From Haloterrigena alkaliphila (GTDB lineage: Archaea > Halobacteriota > Halobacteria > Halobacteriales > Natrialbaceae): a stretch of DNA of 64,000 nucleotides. Below are positions 27,608 through 35,772 of the stretch, piece after piece. The notes under the pieces were generated by a model. It had not been told where the DNA came from. It made no database searches and saw only the letters and a list, made by a program, of their open reading frames with translations. The stretch spans positions 1,364,001-1,428,000 of the forward strand of contig NZ_CP071462.1 in the NCBI RefSeq assembly GCF_017352155.2, read 5' to 3'. Each line of letters begins with the position of its first letter. Position 1 is the first letter of the stretch. The position numbers and the translations under genes are program-made.

Positions 27608-29812
27608 TCAGTCCGCCGCGACCTCGAGATTCGCTTTCTCTTCCGCGCCGATCGCTTCGACGACGAGTTCGGCGATGTCGACGATCTCGATTTCGTCCTC
27701 GTAGCCGCCGGTCTTGCGGCCGTCCTCGTACATCGTCATGCACATCGGACAGGCGACGACGAACTTCTCGATCCCGCTGCCGGCGTCGGTGTCCTCGAGC
27801 GCTTCCCGAATGCGCTCCTCGCTGGGCTTGGGCTCTTCCTCGAAGTCCATCCAGAGGCCGCCGCCGCCGCCGCCACAACAGAAGGAGTTGTCGCGGTTGC
27901 GGGGCATCTCGTCGAGTTCACAGCCCGTCGCGCGGATGAGTTCGCGCGGGGCCTCGTACTCGTCGTTGTACCGACCCAGATGGCAGGGGTCGTGGTAGGT
28001 GACCGTGTAGTCGAGTTCGGTGCCGGTCAGGTCGAGCCTGCCCTGCTGGACTAACTCTTCGACGGCCTGCGTCCAGTGGTAGACCTCGATCTCGCCGTCT
28101 TCGTTCCACTGCTCGTCGTACTCGAAGGGCATCATCGGGTCGTCGGCGAACTCGTCGAAGTTGACCTCCGGATACTCGTTCTTGAACGTGTTGTAGGAGT
28201 GGGGGTCCGTACAGACGATTTTGTCGAACTCGCAGTCCTCCCAGGTCTCGACGTGGTGGCCGGCCAGTTCGACGTAGAGCAGTTCCTCGCCGACGCGGCG
28301 GATGTCGTTGCCGTCGTACTTCTCGTCGTCGAAGAGGATGCCGAAGCTGACGTCGGCCTCCTTCAGAATCGTCGCCAACGAGCGGGCGACCTGCTTGTTG
28401 CGCTCGTCGTAGCTCGGGAAGTCGCCGACGTACCAGAGGTAGTCGACCTTCTCTTCGCGGGCGTCTGTGACGTCGAACTCGAGTTCCTCGCTCCAGTCGC
28501 CGCGATTTCGCGGGGAGTCGCCGAACGTGTTGCCGTTCTGCATGACGTTCTGGAAGACGTCCTGCATGCTCGGGGCGACGTCGCCCTGGTCGGTCATCTG
28601 CCGGTTCAGCCGGGTGAAGGACTGGAGGTGCTCGATCTCGACGGGACAGGCGTCCATGCAGGCCATGCAGGCCATGCAGGACTCCATCGTCTCCGTGTTG
28701 ATCACCGAGGTCCCGCCGTCGGCGATGATCGGCTTCTCCTCGGCGCCGGCGTCGAGTTCCTCGCGATACTTCCGGAGGTCGAGGATGACGTTGCGCGGAT
28801 CGAGCGGGCGGTCGGAGGCCTTCGCGGGACAGACCGACGAACAGCGACCGCACTTGGTGCAGGCGTCCTGGTCCAAGATCTCCTTCCAGGTGAAGTCGTC
28901 GAAGGATTCGGCGTTGGTCGCGTCCAGATCCGAGGGGACGTTCGGCAGCCGTTTGCCGGCCTTCTCGTCGCGGGTGACGACGTTCGCGAACGAGGAAATC
29001 GTGTGGAACGGCTTGCCCGCGTAGGGGAGCCATGCGATGAAGAACAGCGCGAGCAGCGAGTGACTCCACCAGACGGCCCAGTGGAGCGATTCGGCGTTGA
29101 ACCCGAGCCCGGCGAACGCGCTGTAGTCGGCGCTCTCGAGCGCGGCCCCGGTCGTCGGGAGATCGATCGCGCTGAAGAGCAGCGCCAGCCCGTAGCCGAC
29201 GAAGCTGACGACCTCGAAGTCGGGCATTCCGGTGATGTAGATCCGGGTCCCCTCGAGCAGGAAGCCGCCCACGCCGAGGCCGAACAGCGTCCAGACGAAG
29301 ACGTCGTCCTCGTTGGAGGTGTGACGGCCCCAGAGGCGGTGGTTCTGGACCCAGTAGCGCCGGTAGAGCGCCATCCCGATCCCGACGACGAACAGCAGCC
29401 CCATCGCGTCGACGACGAACGAGTAGGCGAGGTAGAAGTCACCCTCCCAGAAGGCCATATGCAGGATCTTCCGGGCGGCGTACTCGTCGACCATCAGGAT
29501 CAGCGTCGCGATGAACAGCGTCAGGAAGCCCCACAGGATAAACGAGTGCATCAATCCGCCGTAGAGATCCCTGTTGAACTGCTTCTCGTTCGAAATAACG
29601 ATCTTGGCCGCGCTGGTGATACGGCCCGGCAGTTCGTTGAGCCGAGCGAACGGATCGTCGTCACCCTCGGTGTAGCGACTGAACCGCAGGTACAGTCCGT
29701 ACCCGAAGACCGCGAGGGTGATGAACACGAGGAGGTAGAAGGTCGCGTACCCGATGTTACCCAGCCCCAAATAGGTGTCTCGGGTCACCTCCGATTGCGC
29801 TATGACGTTCAT
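27608..29812 (-). CDS. Membrane Fe-S oxidoreductase, heterodisulfide reductase-like (EtfD/EMO type)
   Basis: 734 residues from ATG 29812 (a TTG two codons earlier is less likely). The N-terminal third has five or six membrane spans (TFYLLVFITLAVFGYGLYL; LMHSFILWGFLTLFIATLILMV), like NarI-type cytochrome b domains. Two [4Fe-4S] motifs follow: CTKCGRCSSVCP and CMACMACMDACP. The C-terminal HdrD-like half has HDPCHLGR, CCGGGGGG and CPMC; the first CCG repeat has lost most cysteines. Such proteins pass electrons from ETF to menaquinone. That fits the acyl-CoA dehydrogenase at 7173-8339, though the genes are not linked. Confidence 0.85.
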   Translation of the reverse strand: MNVIAQSEVTRDTYLGLGNIGYATFYLLVFITLAVFGYGLYLRFSRYTEGDDDPFARLNELPGRITSAAKIVISNEKQFNRDLYGGLMHSFILWGFLTLFIATLILMVDEYAARKILHMAFWEGDFYLAYSFVVDAMGLLFVVGIGMALYRRYWVQNHRLWGRHTSNEDDVFVWTLFGLGVGGFLLEGTRIYITGMPDFEVVSFVGYGLALLFSAIDLPTTGAALESADYSAFAGLGFNAESLHWAVWWSHSLLALFFIAWLPYAGKPFHTISSFANVVTRDEKAGKRLPNVPSDLDATNAESFDDFTWKEILDQDACTKCGRCSSVCPAKASDRPLDPRNVILDLRKYREELDAGAEEKPIIADGGTSVINTETMESCMACMACMDACPVEIEHLQSFTRLNRQMTDQGDVAPSMQDVFQNVMQNGNTFGDSPRNRGDWSEELEFDVTDAREEKVDYLWYVGDFPSYDERNKQVARSLATILKEADVSFGILFDDEKYDGNDIRRVGEELLYVELAGHHVETWEDCEFDKIVCTDPHSYNTFKNEYPEVNFDEFADDPMMPFEYDEQWNEDGEIEVYHWTQAVEELVQQGRLDLTGTELDYTVTYHDPCHLGRYNDEYEAPRELIRATGCELDEMPRNRDNSFCCGGGGGGLWMDFEEEPKPSEERIREALEDTDAGSGIEKFVVACPMCMTMYEDGRKTGGYEDEIEIVDIAELVVEAIGAEEKANLEVAAD

Positions 29813-29993
29813 GTACAATGAGGTGGGGGGCTGTAACTTAATTCTTGTTACAGCGTCCGCGAGGCGAACACGACGCCGTGTTGCGAAAATTTTCCTACCA
29901 TTCCGAGTTTATAACAGTCGACCGTGTTCGATTTCCATCCCCAATCCTAGCTGGCAACAGGCTTAAATAGCCACCCGTCGGGAGTGTCCATCC

Positions 29994-30584
29994 ATGAACG
30001 ACAAAACCGAGGAACTCCGCGATATCTTCACCGACGTCACCGACGGCGAGGAAACGGTCACCGAATCCCAGGAGAACACCCGCGGCTCGCTCGAGCGTGA
30101 CGAACGTACGACCGAGGAACGCCTCGAGAGCGTCGTCACGCAGATGCGCGAGCGATACGAGTTCGAGACGTCGCTCTCGGACGACGAGTTGATCTCGGTC
30201 GCGAAGGCCTTCTACGAAGGTGACAGCGACAGCGAAATCGCCAGCGATCTGGGCGTCGACGAGGACGACATCTTCGAGGCCCGAATGTCCCTGCACCTCG
30301 TGAGCGAGAACGACGCCGACGAGGTCGACCTCGCGGCCATTCGCGACCGGGAGGAGGACGACGCCGTGCTCGCCGACGAGTACGACGTCGGCGAGGCCCA
30401 GATCCGGCGCTATCGCCGCGTCGCCGCCGCCGAGGACGAGTCCCGCGCGGCCAACGACCGCTACCGCGACGAGTTCGACAGCGTCCTCGGCGACTCCGAA
30501 CTCTCCGAGCAGATGACCACCGACGTCCGCGAGGACGGCCTCGAGGACGCCACCGAGGGGATGGAGACGGACGTGGAGTTCTAG
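29994..30584 (+). CDS. Conserved haloarchaeal protein (conditioned medium-induced protein 4-like)
   Basis: 196 residues, acidic and charged throughout, no membrane span. It begins NDKTEELRDIFTDVTDGEET. Two central segments (FYEGDSDSEIASDLGVDEDDIFEARMSLHL and AVLADEYDVGEAQIRRYRRV) resemble helix-turn-helix units of the kind that read out DNA. I recall closely similar proteins annotated as conditioned medium-induced protein 4. Function is unknown; a regulatory role is inferred from the HTH-like segments. Its stop is 3 bp before repeat R1 copy A, whose T6 run could terminate the transcript. Confidence 0.8.
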   Translation: MNDKTEELRDIFTDVTDGEETVTESQENTRGSLERDERTTEERLESVVTQMRERYEFETSLSDDELISVAKAFYEGDSDSEIASDLGVDEDDIFEARMSLHLVSENDADEVDLAAIRDREEDDAVLADEYDVGEAQIRRYRRVAAAEDESRAANDRYRDEFDSVLGDSELSEQMTTDVREDGLEDATEGMETDVEF

Positions 30585-30587
30585 CGA

Positions 30588-30880
30588 CGAACTTTTTTCA
30601 CGGGGGCATCGGCTGGCGTCTACGACGCCAGCCTCAATCCCCGACTGCTCACGGGCGCTTCGCGCCCGTTCGCACGTCACGTGGGACCGGAGGTCCCACG
30701 CTGTCAAAAAACTTCGATGAAAAACACCGGGAGAGCGGGGCTCTCCCGAGCCCTCGTTCGTTCCTTCGGAACTCACGAGGAAGGCCGAGCGCTCGCTCTG
30801 CTCGCGCTCGGTACAACTGCTTGCGCTTCTGCACAGCACTACTGCAGCCCCGCTCAGAGCCAACGTCTCCGCCGGCTTCG
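30588..30880 (+). repeat. Dispersed structured repeat R1, copy A
   Basis: It begins CGAACTTTTTT 3 bp after a stop codon and has a closing arm AAAAAACTTCGATGAAAAAC at 30706-30725. Between the arms are three perfect hairpins (GGCTGGCGTC/GACGCCAGCC, ACGGGCG/CGCCCGT, GTGGGACC/GGTCCCAC). More hairpins, such as GGGAGAGC/GCTCTCCC, continue to about 30880. Other copies lie at 42606, 52143 and (minus) 53216. It accounts for the 334-bp gene-free gap here; no protein-coding frame is supported. Confidence 0.8.
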
Positions 30881-30918
30881 GACGAGACTTTTTACGACAA
30901 GGGGCGGCCAGACCGCCC

Positions 30919-31611
30919 GTGACTCGAGACCTCGTTCCCTTCAGCGACCTGCGGACGGCCGCCTACTGCGCCCGGAAGTGCTACTACCAGCGGACGCGCG
31001 ACGACTACGATCGCGAGTCACCGCCGTCGGTCGATCGCATTCGGGGCCTCGAGCGGCGCTACGAGGGCCTCCTCGAGTCCTCGCCGGGCGCGCTCGAGGA
31101 CGAACCGATCGCCGTCCCGCCCGTTCGGTATCGCGAACGACTGGGGGCGACCCGAAACCGACTCGCCGACGACGGCCACTGGGAGCGATTGCGAGCGCCG
31201 ACCGAGCGGGACGTCTACGCGGCCGGCCGCCGCTGTCACGGGGTCGTCCACAAGGTCCTCGAGGTCCCCCTCGAGCCGGTCCTGATTTCGACGGGCGAAC
31301 CGCCCACACAGGGCGTCTGGGAGCCCCAGTCGGTCCACGCCGTCGCGGCCGCGAAGGCGCTGGCCTGGGAACACCAGCAACCGGTCGATCGCGCGTGGCT
31401 CGAGTACCCTGCGTACGGCGTAATTCGCTCGATCGACCTGACGACCCGTCGAAAGGCGCGGTATCGACGCGCCCTCCGAACGGTGTGGGAACTCGACGGG
31501 CCGCCGGCCCGGACCACCAACCGCTCGAAGTGCGACGCCTGCGAGTTCGCCGCGGAGTGTGGCGTCAAGACGCGAACGTTGCGCTCGTTGTTGCCGGGGC
31601 TCGGCACGTGA
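30919..31611 (+). CDS. Cas4/RecB-like (DUF83) protein, probably nuclease-inactive
   Basis: 230 residues from a GTG start. Cysteines match the Cas4 iron-sulfur arrangement: YCARKCYYQR near the N-terminus and CDACEFAAEC near the C-terminus. The PD-(D/E)XK active site is not convincing: the usual G-x-x-D strand reads HGVVHKVLEVPLEPVL and the E-x-K strand reads LISTGEPP. No cas1, cas2 or CRISPR repeat is anywhere in the window, so this is a stand-alone family member rather than a CRISPR adaptation gene. It may bind DNA or a partner. Confidence 0.75.
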   Translation: MTRDLVPFSDLRTAAYCARKCYYQRTRDDYDRESPPSVDRIRGLERRYEGLLESSPGALEDEPIAVPPVRYRERLGATRNRLADDGHWERLRAPTERDVYAAGRRCHGVVHKVLEVPLEPVLISTGEPPTQGVWEPQSVHAVAAAKALAWEHQQPVDRAWLEYPAYGVIRSIDLTTRRKARYRRALRTVWELDGPPARTTNRSKCDACEFAAECGVKTRTLRSLLPGLGT

Positions 31612-31730
31612 GAGTTGGAGACGAAAAACCACAGTAAACCGGCGTGAAAGTCTCTATTTCGGACGAGTTAGTAGTGCTGCAGAACTGATACCGAGAAGCT
31701 TTTACTCATAACCGAGTGTCTAATCATACG

Positions 31731-32093
31731 ATGATGTGGCAAGATTTCGTCTTCCTCGCCGGCAGCGTCCTCTCGATCACCTTCCTCGCGCCGACCGTGC
31801 GCGATCCGACCGCGCAGGTCCCCCTCGGCTCGAGCGTTCCGTCGATGACCGTCGGGGCCGTCTACTCGTTCACCTACGCGACGATGGGCATGACCTTCTC
31901 GGCGGCCGGCTCGCTCGGCGTCGCGACGATGTGGTCGCTGATCGCCTGCTATCGCTCGCCCGGGCCCCTGACCGGACCGAGAGCCGTCGCTCGCTTCGTC
32001 ATCTCGCTGCCCGGTCGCGCACGGCGCTCCGTGGCCGACGCCGTCGGCATCGGACCGACGGCGACCGCAGACGTCGACCAGGCGGCCGACTGA
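31731..32093 (+). CDS. Small membrane protein, MMWQD family (paralogue of 56969-57355)
   Basis: 120 residues from ATG 31731. Two or three hydrophobic segments (DFVFLAGSVLSITFLAPTV, VPSMTVGAVYSFTYATMGMTFSAAGSL, ATMWSLIACY) and a basic tail. It shares MMWQD, the FLAPT-RD block, V/PLG-S-PSM and TMWSLIA with the protein at 56969-57355, so the window carries two paralogues. A TATA-like TTTTACTCATAA lies about 30 bp upstream. No catalytic motif; function unknown. Confidence 0.82.
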   Translation: MMWQDFVFLAGSVLSITFLAPTVRDPTAQVPLGSSVPSMTVGAVYSFTYATMGMTFSAAGSLGVATMWSLIACYRSPGPLTGPRAVARFVISLPGRARRSVADAVGIGPTATADVDQAAD

Positions 32094-32131
32094 TTCTCGC
32101 GGTTCTCCCTCGACTTCACTCCGATTGGCGT

Positions 32132-32740
32132 TCAGTGCTCGACGAGCCACGCCTCGATCTCGTCGGCCAGCGCACCTCGTCGATGGATCGTCTCCGCCTC
32201 GAGGTCGACGACGGTGCTCGGGACCGTCTCCTCGATCGACGCGTACAGGTCGTCGGCCTCGAGGACGACCGCGTCGTCTAGCACCCGTCGACCGATGTCC
32301 TCGACCCGCCGAGCGCTGGGCTCCCCGCTGACGTTGGCGCTCGTGGCGGTGACAGGCCTGCCGGCGCGCTCGAGAAATTCGAGTGCGGGCTCGCAGTCGG
32401 GGACCCGAATGCCGACCCGATCGCCGCCGGCCGTGACGACGTCGGGGATCGGCTCCCGGCGCTCGCAGAGCAGCGTTACGGGACCCGGGAGGAACGCCTC
32501 GGCGAACGCGCGCTCGCGCTCGCTCGCCCGGACGTACCCTTCTTCGACGGCCGTTTCGAACGTCGGGACGGCCACCGAGACCGGCTTCGACCGGTCCCGG
32601 CCCTTGGCCTCGAAGACGCGCTCGACCGCCTCGGCGTCGAGCGCGTCGGCGCCCAGGCCGTAGACCGTCTCGGTCGGGTACACCACCAGTTCGCCCGCGC
32701 GGATGGCCGTTGCGGCGCGCTCGAGGACCTCCTCGTTCAT
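32132..32740 (-). CDS. tsaC: Threonylcarbamoyl-AMP synthase (Sua5/TsaC/YrdC)
   Basis: 202 residues forming a single YrdC domain without the extra C-terminal Sua5 domain. Signature blocks are LVVYPTETVYGLGADAL, KGRDRSKPVSV, LPGPVTLL, RVPD and TATSANVSGEPSA. It makes threonylcarbamoyl-AMP from threonine, bicarbonate and ATP for the universal t6A37 modification of ANN-decoding tRNAs; the KEOPS complex performs the transfer. It is convergent with the MMWQD gene. The sequence looks complete and active. Confidence 0.93.
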   Translation of the reverse strand: MNEEVLERAATAIRAGELVVYPTETVYGLGADALDAEAVERVFEAKGRDRSKPVSVAVPTFETAVEEGYVRASERERAFAEAFLPGPVTLLCERREPIPDVVTAGGDRVGIRVPDCEPALEFLERAGRPVTATSANVSGEPSARRVEDIGRRVLDDAVVLEADDLYASIEETVPSTVVDLEAETIHRRGALADEIEAWLVEH

Positions 32741-32869
32741 ACTCGATCATCGCCGCGTCGACGACAAAAACGTAGCGTCACGCCGTCGGGTCGGTGGCGT
32801 CGGGGCGATTTCCGTTCGGTGCCGCAGGGGCGGCTCCAGCGAGTTCGAGGGGCGTCGTGTCGAGGGACG

Positions 32870-33382
32870 TTACTCGAGGCCCAGATCCGACTCGAGTTCG
32901 TCGTAGGGCGGGAACTCTGGCCACTCGGTGGCGACCCAGCCGCTGTCGATCGTGAGATCCGGCTCGAGGCCGAAGACGGCGGCGCGGGGTTCGCTGATGC
33001 CTTCCATGCCGTCCAGATCGTTGACGATACCCAGGGAGTCGGCGACGCCGTTGGCCGGATCCGCGAAGACGGCGAACGGGAACCCGTTGTCGTCGAGGAA
33101 CGACGACACCGCGTACGGCGTCGAGGCCGTGAGGCCGACGATCCGGTCCGCGCGGTCGAACCAGTCCCGTTCGTCGAGTTCGTCCCAGATGTACTTGGCG
33201 GCGAAGGAGCTGATCATCGGCGTGCAGACGAGGATCGTCCGACCCTCGTCGGCGGCGACGTCGGAGAGACTGCGGTCCTCCCAGAACTCGTCGGTGACCA
33301 GCGGCCGCGTGAAGTCGGGTACCTCCTCGCCCGCCTCGAGGTGGTCCGCGGGGCCGAGTTCGGTGACCTCGAAGTCAGGCAT
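32870..33382 (-). CDS. Redoxin-domain (peroxiredoxin-like) protein without peroxidatic Cys
   Basis: 170 residues with a BCP/AhpC-like thioredoxin fold: DFTRPLVTDEFWEDRSLSDVA, then TILVCTPMISSFAAKYIWDEL, VGLTASTPYAVSSFL and VFADPANGVADSLGI. In the active loop P-x-x-x-T-x-x-C the Thr is Ser and the Cys is Ala; the only Cys in the protein is two residues before the Pro. Thiol peroxidase chemistry is therefore doubtful. The ATG overlaps the stop of the glutaredoxin-like gene (ATGA), so the two are coupled and probably work together. Confidence 0.85.
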   Translation of the reverse strand: MPDFEVTELGPADHLEAGEEVPDFTRPLVTDEFWEDRSLSDVAADEGRTILVCTPMISSFAAKYIWDELDERDWFDRADRIVGLTASTPYAVSSFLDDNGFPFAVFADPANGVADSLGIVNDLDGMEGISEPRAAVFGLEPDLTIDSGWVATEWPEFPPYDELESDLGLE

Positions 33383-33699
33383 CAGTCGTCACCTCCGGCT
33401 TCCGCCGCGGCGTCGGGCTGTTGGCCGTTCTCGCCGTAGGTCGACTCGAGGTAGTCGACGATGTTCGCGCTCTCGGCCATCGTCACGCCGGTGTTCTCGT
33501 CGACGACGACGGGGACGGAGCGGACGCCGGCGATCCGCTTGACGACGTCGCGCCGAGAGTGCATCGGTTCGACGAACCGCGATCGGTACTCCAGATCGTA
33601 CTCCTCGAGCAGTCGAGCGACGCGTTCGCAGTACGGACACGCCTGTAGCCGGTAGAACGTGATCGGCGCGTCGCTTGCTGCGCTGGCGGACGCTTCCAT
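33382..33699 (-). CDS. Glutaredoxin / GST N-terminal domain protein
   Basis: 105 residues from ATG 33699. Thioredoxin fold with the dithiol motif ACPYCERVARLLEEY near residue 20 and the cis-Pro region VRSVPVVVDENTGVTMAES. It carries a Thr/Met-Ala-Glu-Ser glutathione-type contact, although haloarchaea use gamma-glutamylcysteine instead of glutathione. Likely a thiol-disulfide oxidoreductase. Its stop overlaps the start of the redoxin gene, suggesting a redox pair. Confidence 0.88.
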   Translation of the reverse strand: MEASASAASDAPITFYRLQACPYCERVARLLEEYDLEYRSRFVEPMHSRRDVVKRIAGVRSVPVVVDENTGVTMAESANIVDYLESTYGENGQQPDAAAEAGGDD

Positions 33700-33810
33700 A
33701 CCCGATCGTACGGGCAACGGCCGGGTAAACGTGTCGTCGTCGGCGAAGCGGGCCCCTAAATCCCCGAAATGGTAAACGGTTAACCGATCCGGCTACAATC
33801 CACGACATCA

Positions 33811-35211
33811 ATGGCGTTGTCTCCGCTGTCTGCGGCCGTGGTCGCTGCCTACGAGGTACCAGTCGTGGGTCTCGAGTTCGACGAAACGACGGTGACGGTG
33901 CTCGGCAGCGTCGCCGTACTCCTGCTGATCGGGTTCTCCGCGTTCTTCTCCTCCTCGGAGATCGCGATGTTCAACCTCCCGAAACACCGCATCGAGGGGA
34001 TGGTCGAGGACGACGTCCCCGGGGCGGCGCTCGTGAAATCGCTCAAGGACGATCCTCACCGGCTGCTGGTGACGATCCTCGTCGGCAACAACATCGTCAA
34101 CATCGCGATGTCCTCGATCGCGACCGCGATCCTGTCGCTGCACTTCGGCGGTCTGGTCGGCGTCCTGATCGCGACGTTCGGGATCACCGCCCTGGTGTTG
34201 CTGTTCGGCGAGAGCGTGCCCAAGTCCTACGCCGTCGAGAACACCGAGTCGTGGTCGATCCGCATCGCGCGACCGCTGAAGGCGACCGAGTACTTCCTGT
34301 TCCCGCTCATCGTCCTCTTCGATTACCTCACGCGGCAGGTCAACCGGCTCACGGGCTCGACGGGGGCGATCGAGTCTCCCTACGTCACCCGCGACGAGAT
34401 TCAGGAGATGATCGAGTCCGGCGAGCGCGAGGGCGTCCTCGAGGAGGAGGAACACGAGATGCTCCAGCGCATCTTCCGGTTCAACAACACCATCGTCAAG
34501 GAGGTCATGACCCCCCGCCTCGATATGACCGCGGTCCCCAAGGACGCCGACATCGACGAGGCCATCGAGACCTGTATCCAGAGCGGCCACGCCCGCGTCC
34601 CGGTCTACGAGGGCAGCCTCGACAACGTGCTCGGCGTCGTCCACATCCGCGATCTCGTCCGCGACCTCAACTACGGCGAAACCGAGGCCGAGGATCTGGC
34701 CCTCGAGGACCTCATCCAGCCGACGCTGCACGTCCCCGAGTCGAAGAACGTCGACGAACTGCTAACCGAGATGCGGGAAAACCGGATGCACATGGCGATC
34801 GTCATCGACGAGTTCGGCACCACCGAGGGGCTGGTCACCGTCGAGGACATGATCGAGGAAATCGTCGGCGAGATTCTCAAATCCGGCGAGGACGAACCGG
34901 TCGAGGAGGTCGACGACCGCACCGTGATCGTCCGCGGCGAGGTCAACATCGAGGACGTCAACGAGGCCCTCGACATCGACCTCCCCGAGGGCGAGGAATT
35001 CGAGACCATCGCCGGCTTCATCTTCAACCGCGCGGGCCGCCTCGTCGAGGAAGGCGAGGAGATCACCTACGACGGCGTCCGCATCACCGTCGAGGCCGTC
35101 GAGAACACTCGGATCATGAAGGCCAGACTGCGGAAACTCGAGCAGTCTCCAGAGCCCGAACTCGAGGAGGAGGAGACGGAGACCGACGAAGAGTCGGTGC
35201 CACCGGAGTAG
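33811..35211 (+). CDS. CNNM/CorC-family transporter-associated protein with CBS domains
   Basis: 466 residues. A DUF21/CNNM membrane domain (about residues 20-190) has three or four helices, including LLLIGFSAFFSSSEIAMF and VTILVGNNIVNIAM. A CBS pair follows (MTPRLDMTAVPKDADIDEA; HVPESKNVDELLTEM), then a CorC_HlyC domain (about 355-435, GEVNIEDVNEALDIDLPEG). The family is linked to magnesium and cobalt efflux or sodium/magnesium exchange, with CBS domains sensing nucleotide. Its stop directly abuts the stop of the convergent thioesterase gene. Intact. Confidence 0.92.
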   Translation: MALSPLSAAVVAAYEVPVVGLEFDETTVTVLGSVAVLLLIGFSAFFSSSEIAMFNLPKHRIEGMVEDDVPGAALVKSLKDDPHRLLVTILVGNNIVNIAMSSIATAILSLHFGGLVGVLIATFGITALVLLFGESVPKSYAVENTESWSIRIARPLKATEYFLFPLIVLFDYLTRQVNRLTGSTGAIESPYVTRDEIQEMIESGEREGVLEEEEHEMLQRIFRFNNTIVKEVMTPRLDMTAVPKDADIDEAIETCIQSGHARVPVYEGSLDNVLGVVHIRDLVRDLNYGETEAEDLALEDLIQPTLHVPESKNVDELLTEMRENRMHMAIVIDEFGTTEGLVTVEDMIEEIVGEILKSGEDEPVEEVDDRTVIVRGEVNIEDVNEALDIDLPEGEEFETIAGFIFNRAGRLVEEGEEITYDGVRITVEAVENTRIMKARLRKLEQSPEPELEEEETETDEESVPPE

Positions 35212-35697
35212 TCAGCCGTCGTCGACAGCGACGTCGTCAGCGTCACCCGCGGCCGACTCGTCGCCGTCGGCCTCGAGCATCCGATCTCGAAGTTTGCGGC
35301 CCCGTTCGGAGTCGACCGTCAACTCCGGCACCGACATCGGTGAGCCGTCCGCGTCGATCGCGACGAAGGTAAACGACGACTCGGTCGTCCGCTCCCGTTC
35401 GCCGGTTCTGGGCTCTTCGCGCCACGCGCGCAGGCCGACGTGGACGCTCGTCCGCCCCGCGTCGTAGACGAAGGCCTCGACGACCGCCGTGTCGCCGATG
35501 CCGATCGGGCGCTCGAAGTCGAGTTCGTTCACGCGGGCGGTGACGCAGGTCTCGCCGGCGAAGCGCATCGCCGACATCGCGGCGACCTCGTCGAGCCACT
35601 TCATGAGGTTGCCGCCGTGGAGCGTCTCGTTGTTGTTCGCGTGGTTGGGCTGGACGCGGAATCGGTTCTCGATGTGGGTCTCGAGGACGGTCGGCAT
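35212..35697 (-). CDS. Acyl-CoA thioesterase, hot-dog fold (YciA type)
   Basis: 161 residues. A single hot-dog domain with NNNETLHGGNLMKWLDEVAAMSAMRFAG, the classical Asn/His/Gly and Asp/Glu contacts of YciA/BFIT-type thioesterases, then DFERPIGIGDTAVVEAFV. It hydrolyses acyl-CoA esters; chain length is not predictable here. The C-terminal 25 residues are acidic linker. It is convergent with the CNNM gene with no gap between the two stops. It may balance CoA pools in the acyl-CoA catabolism encoded at 4.7-8.3 kb. Confidence 0.88.
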   Translation of the reverse strand: MPTVLETHIENRFRVQPNHANNNETLHGGNLMKWLDEVAAMSAMRFAGETCVTARVNELDFERPIGIGDTAVVEAFVYDAGRTSVHVGLRAWREEPRTGERERTTESSFTFVAIDADGSPMSVPELTVDSERGRKLRDRMLEADGDESAAGDADDVAVDDG

Positions 35698-35772
35698 AGG
35701 AGTAGTGGACGGCCGAATCGGAAAAAGCAGTGTGGCCGGCAGCTACGCGCCCCCGGCCGGTTTCGTCGGCAG

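Noticed and set aside
30919-31611. CRISPR adaptation module
   Set aside because: Only a Cas4-like protein is present; no Cas1, Cas2 or repeats were found on either strand.
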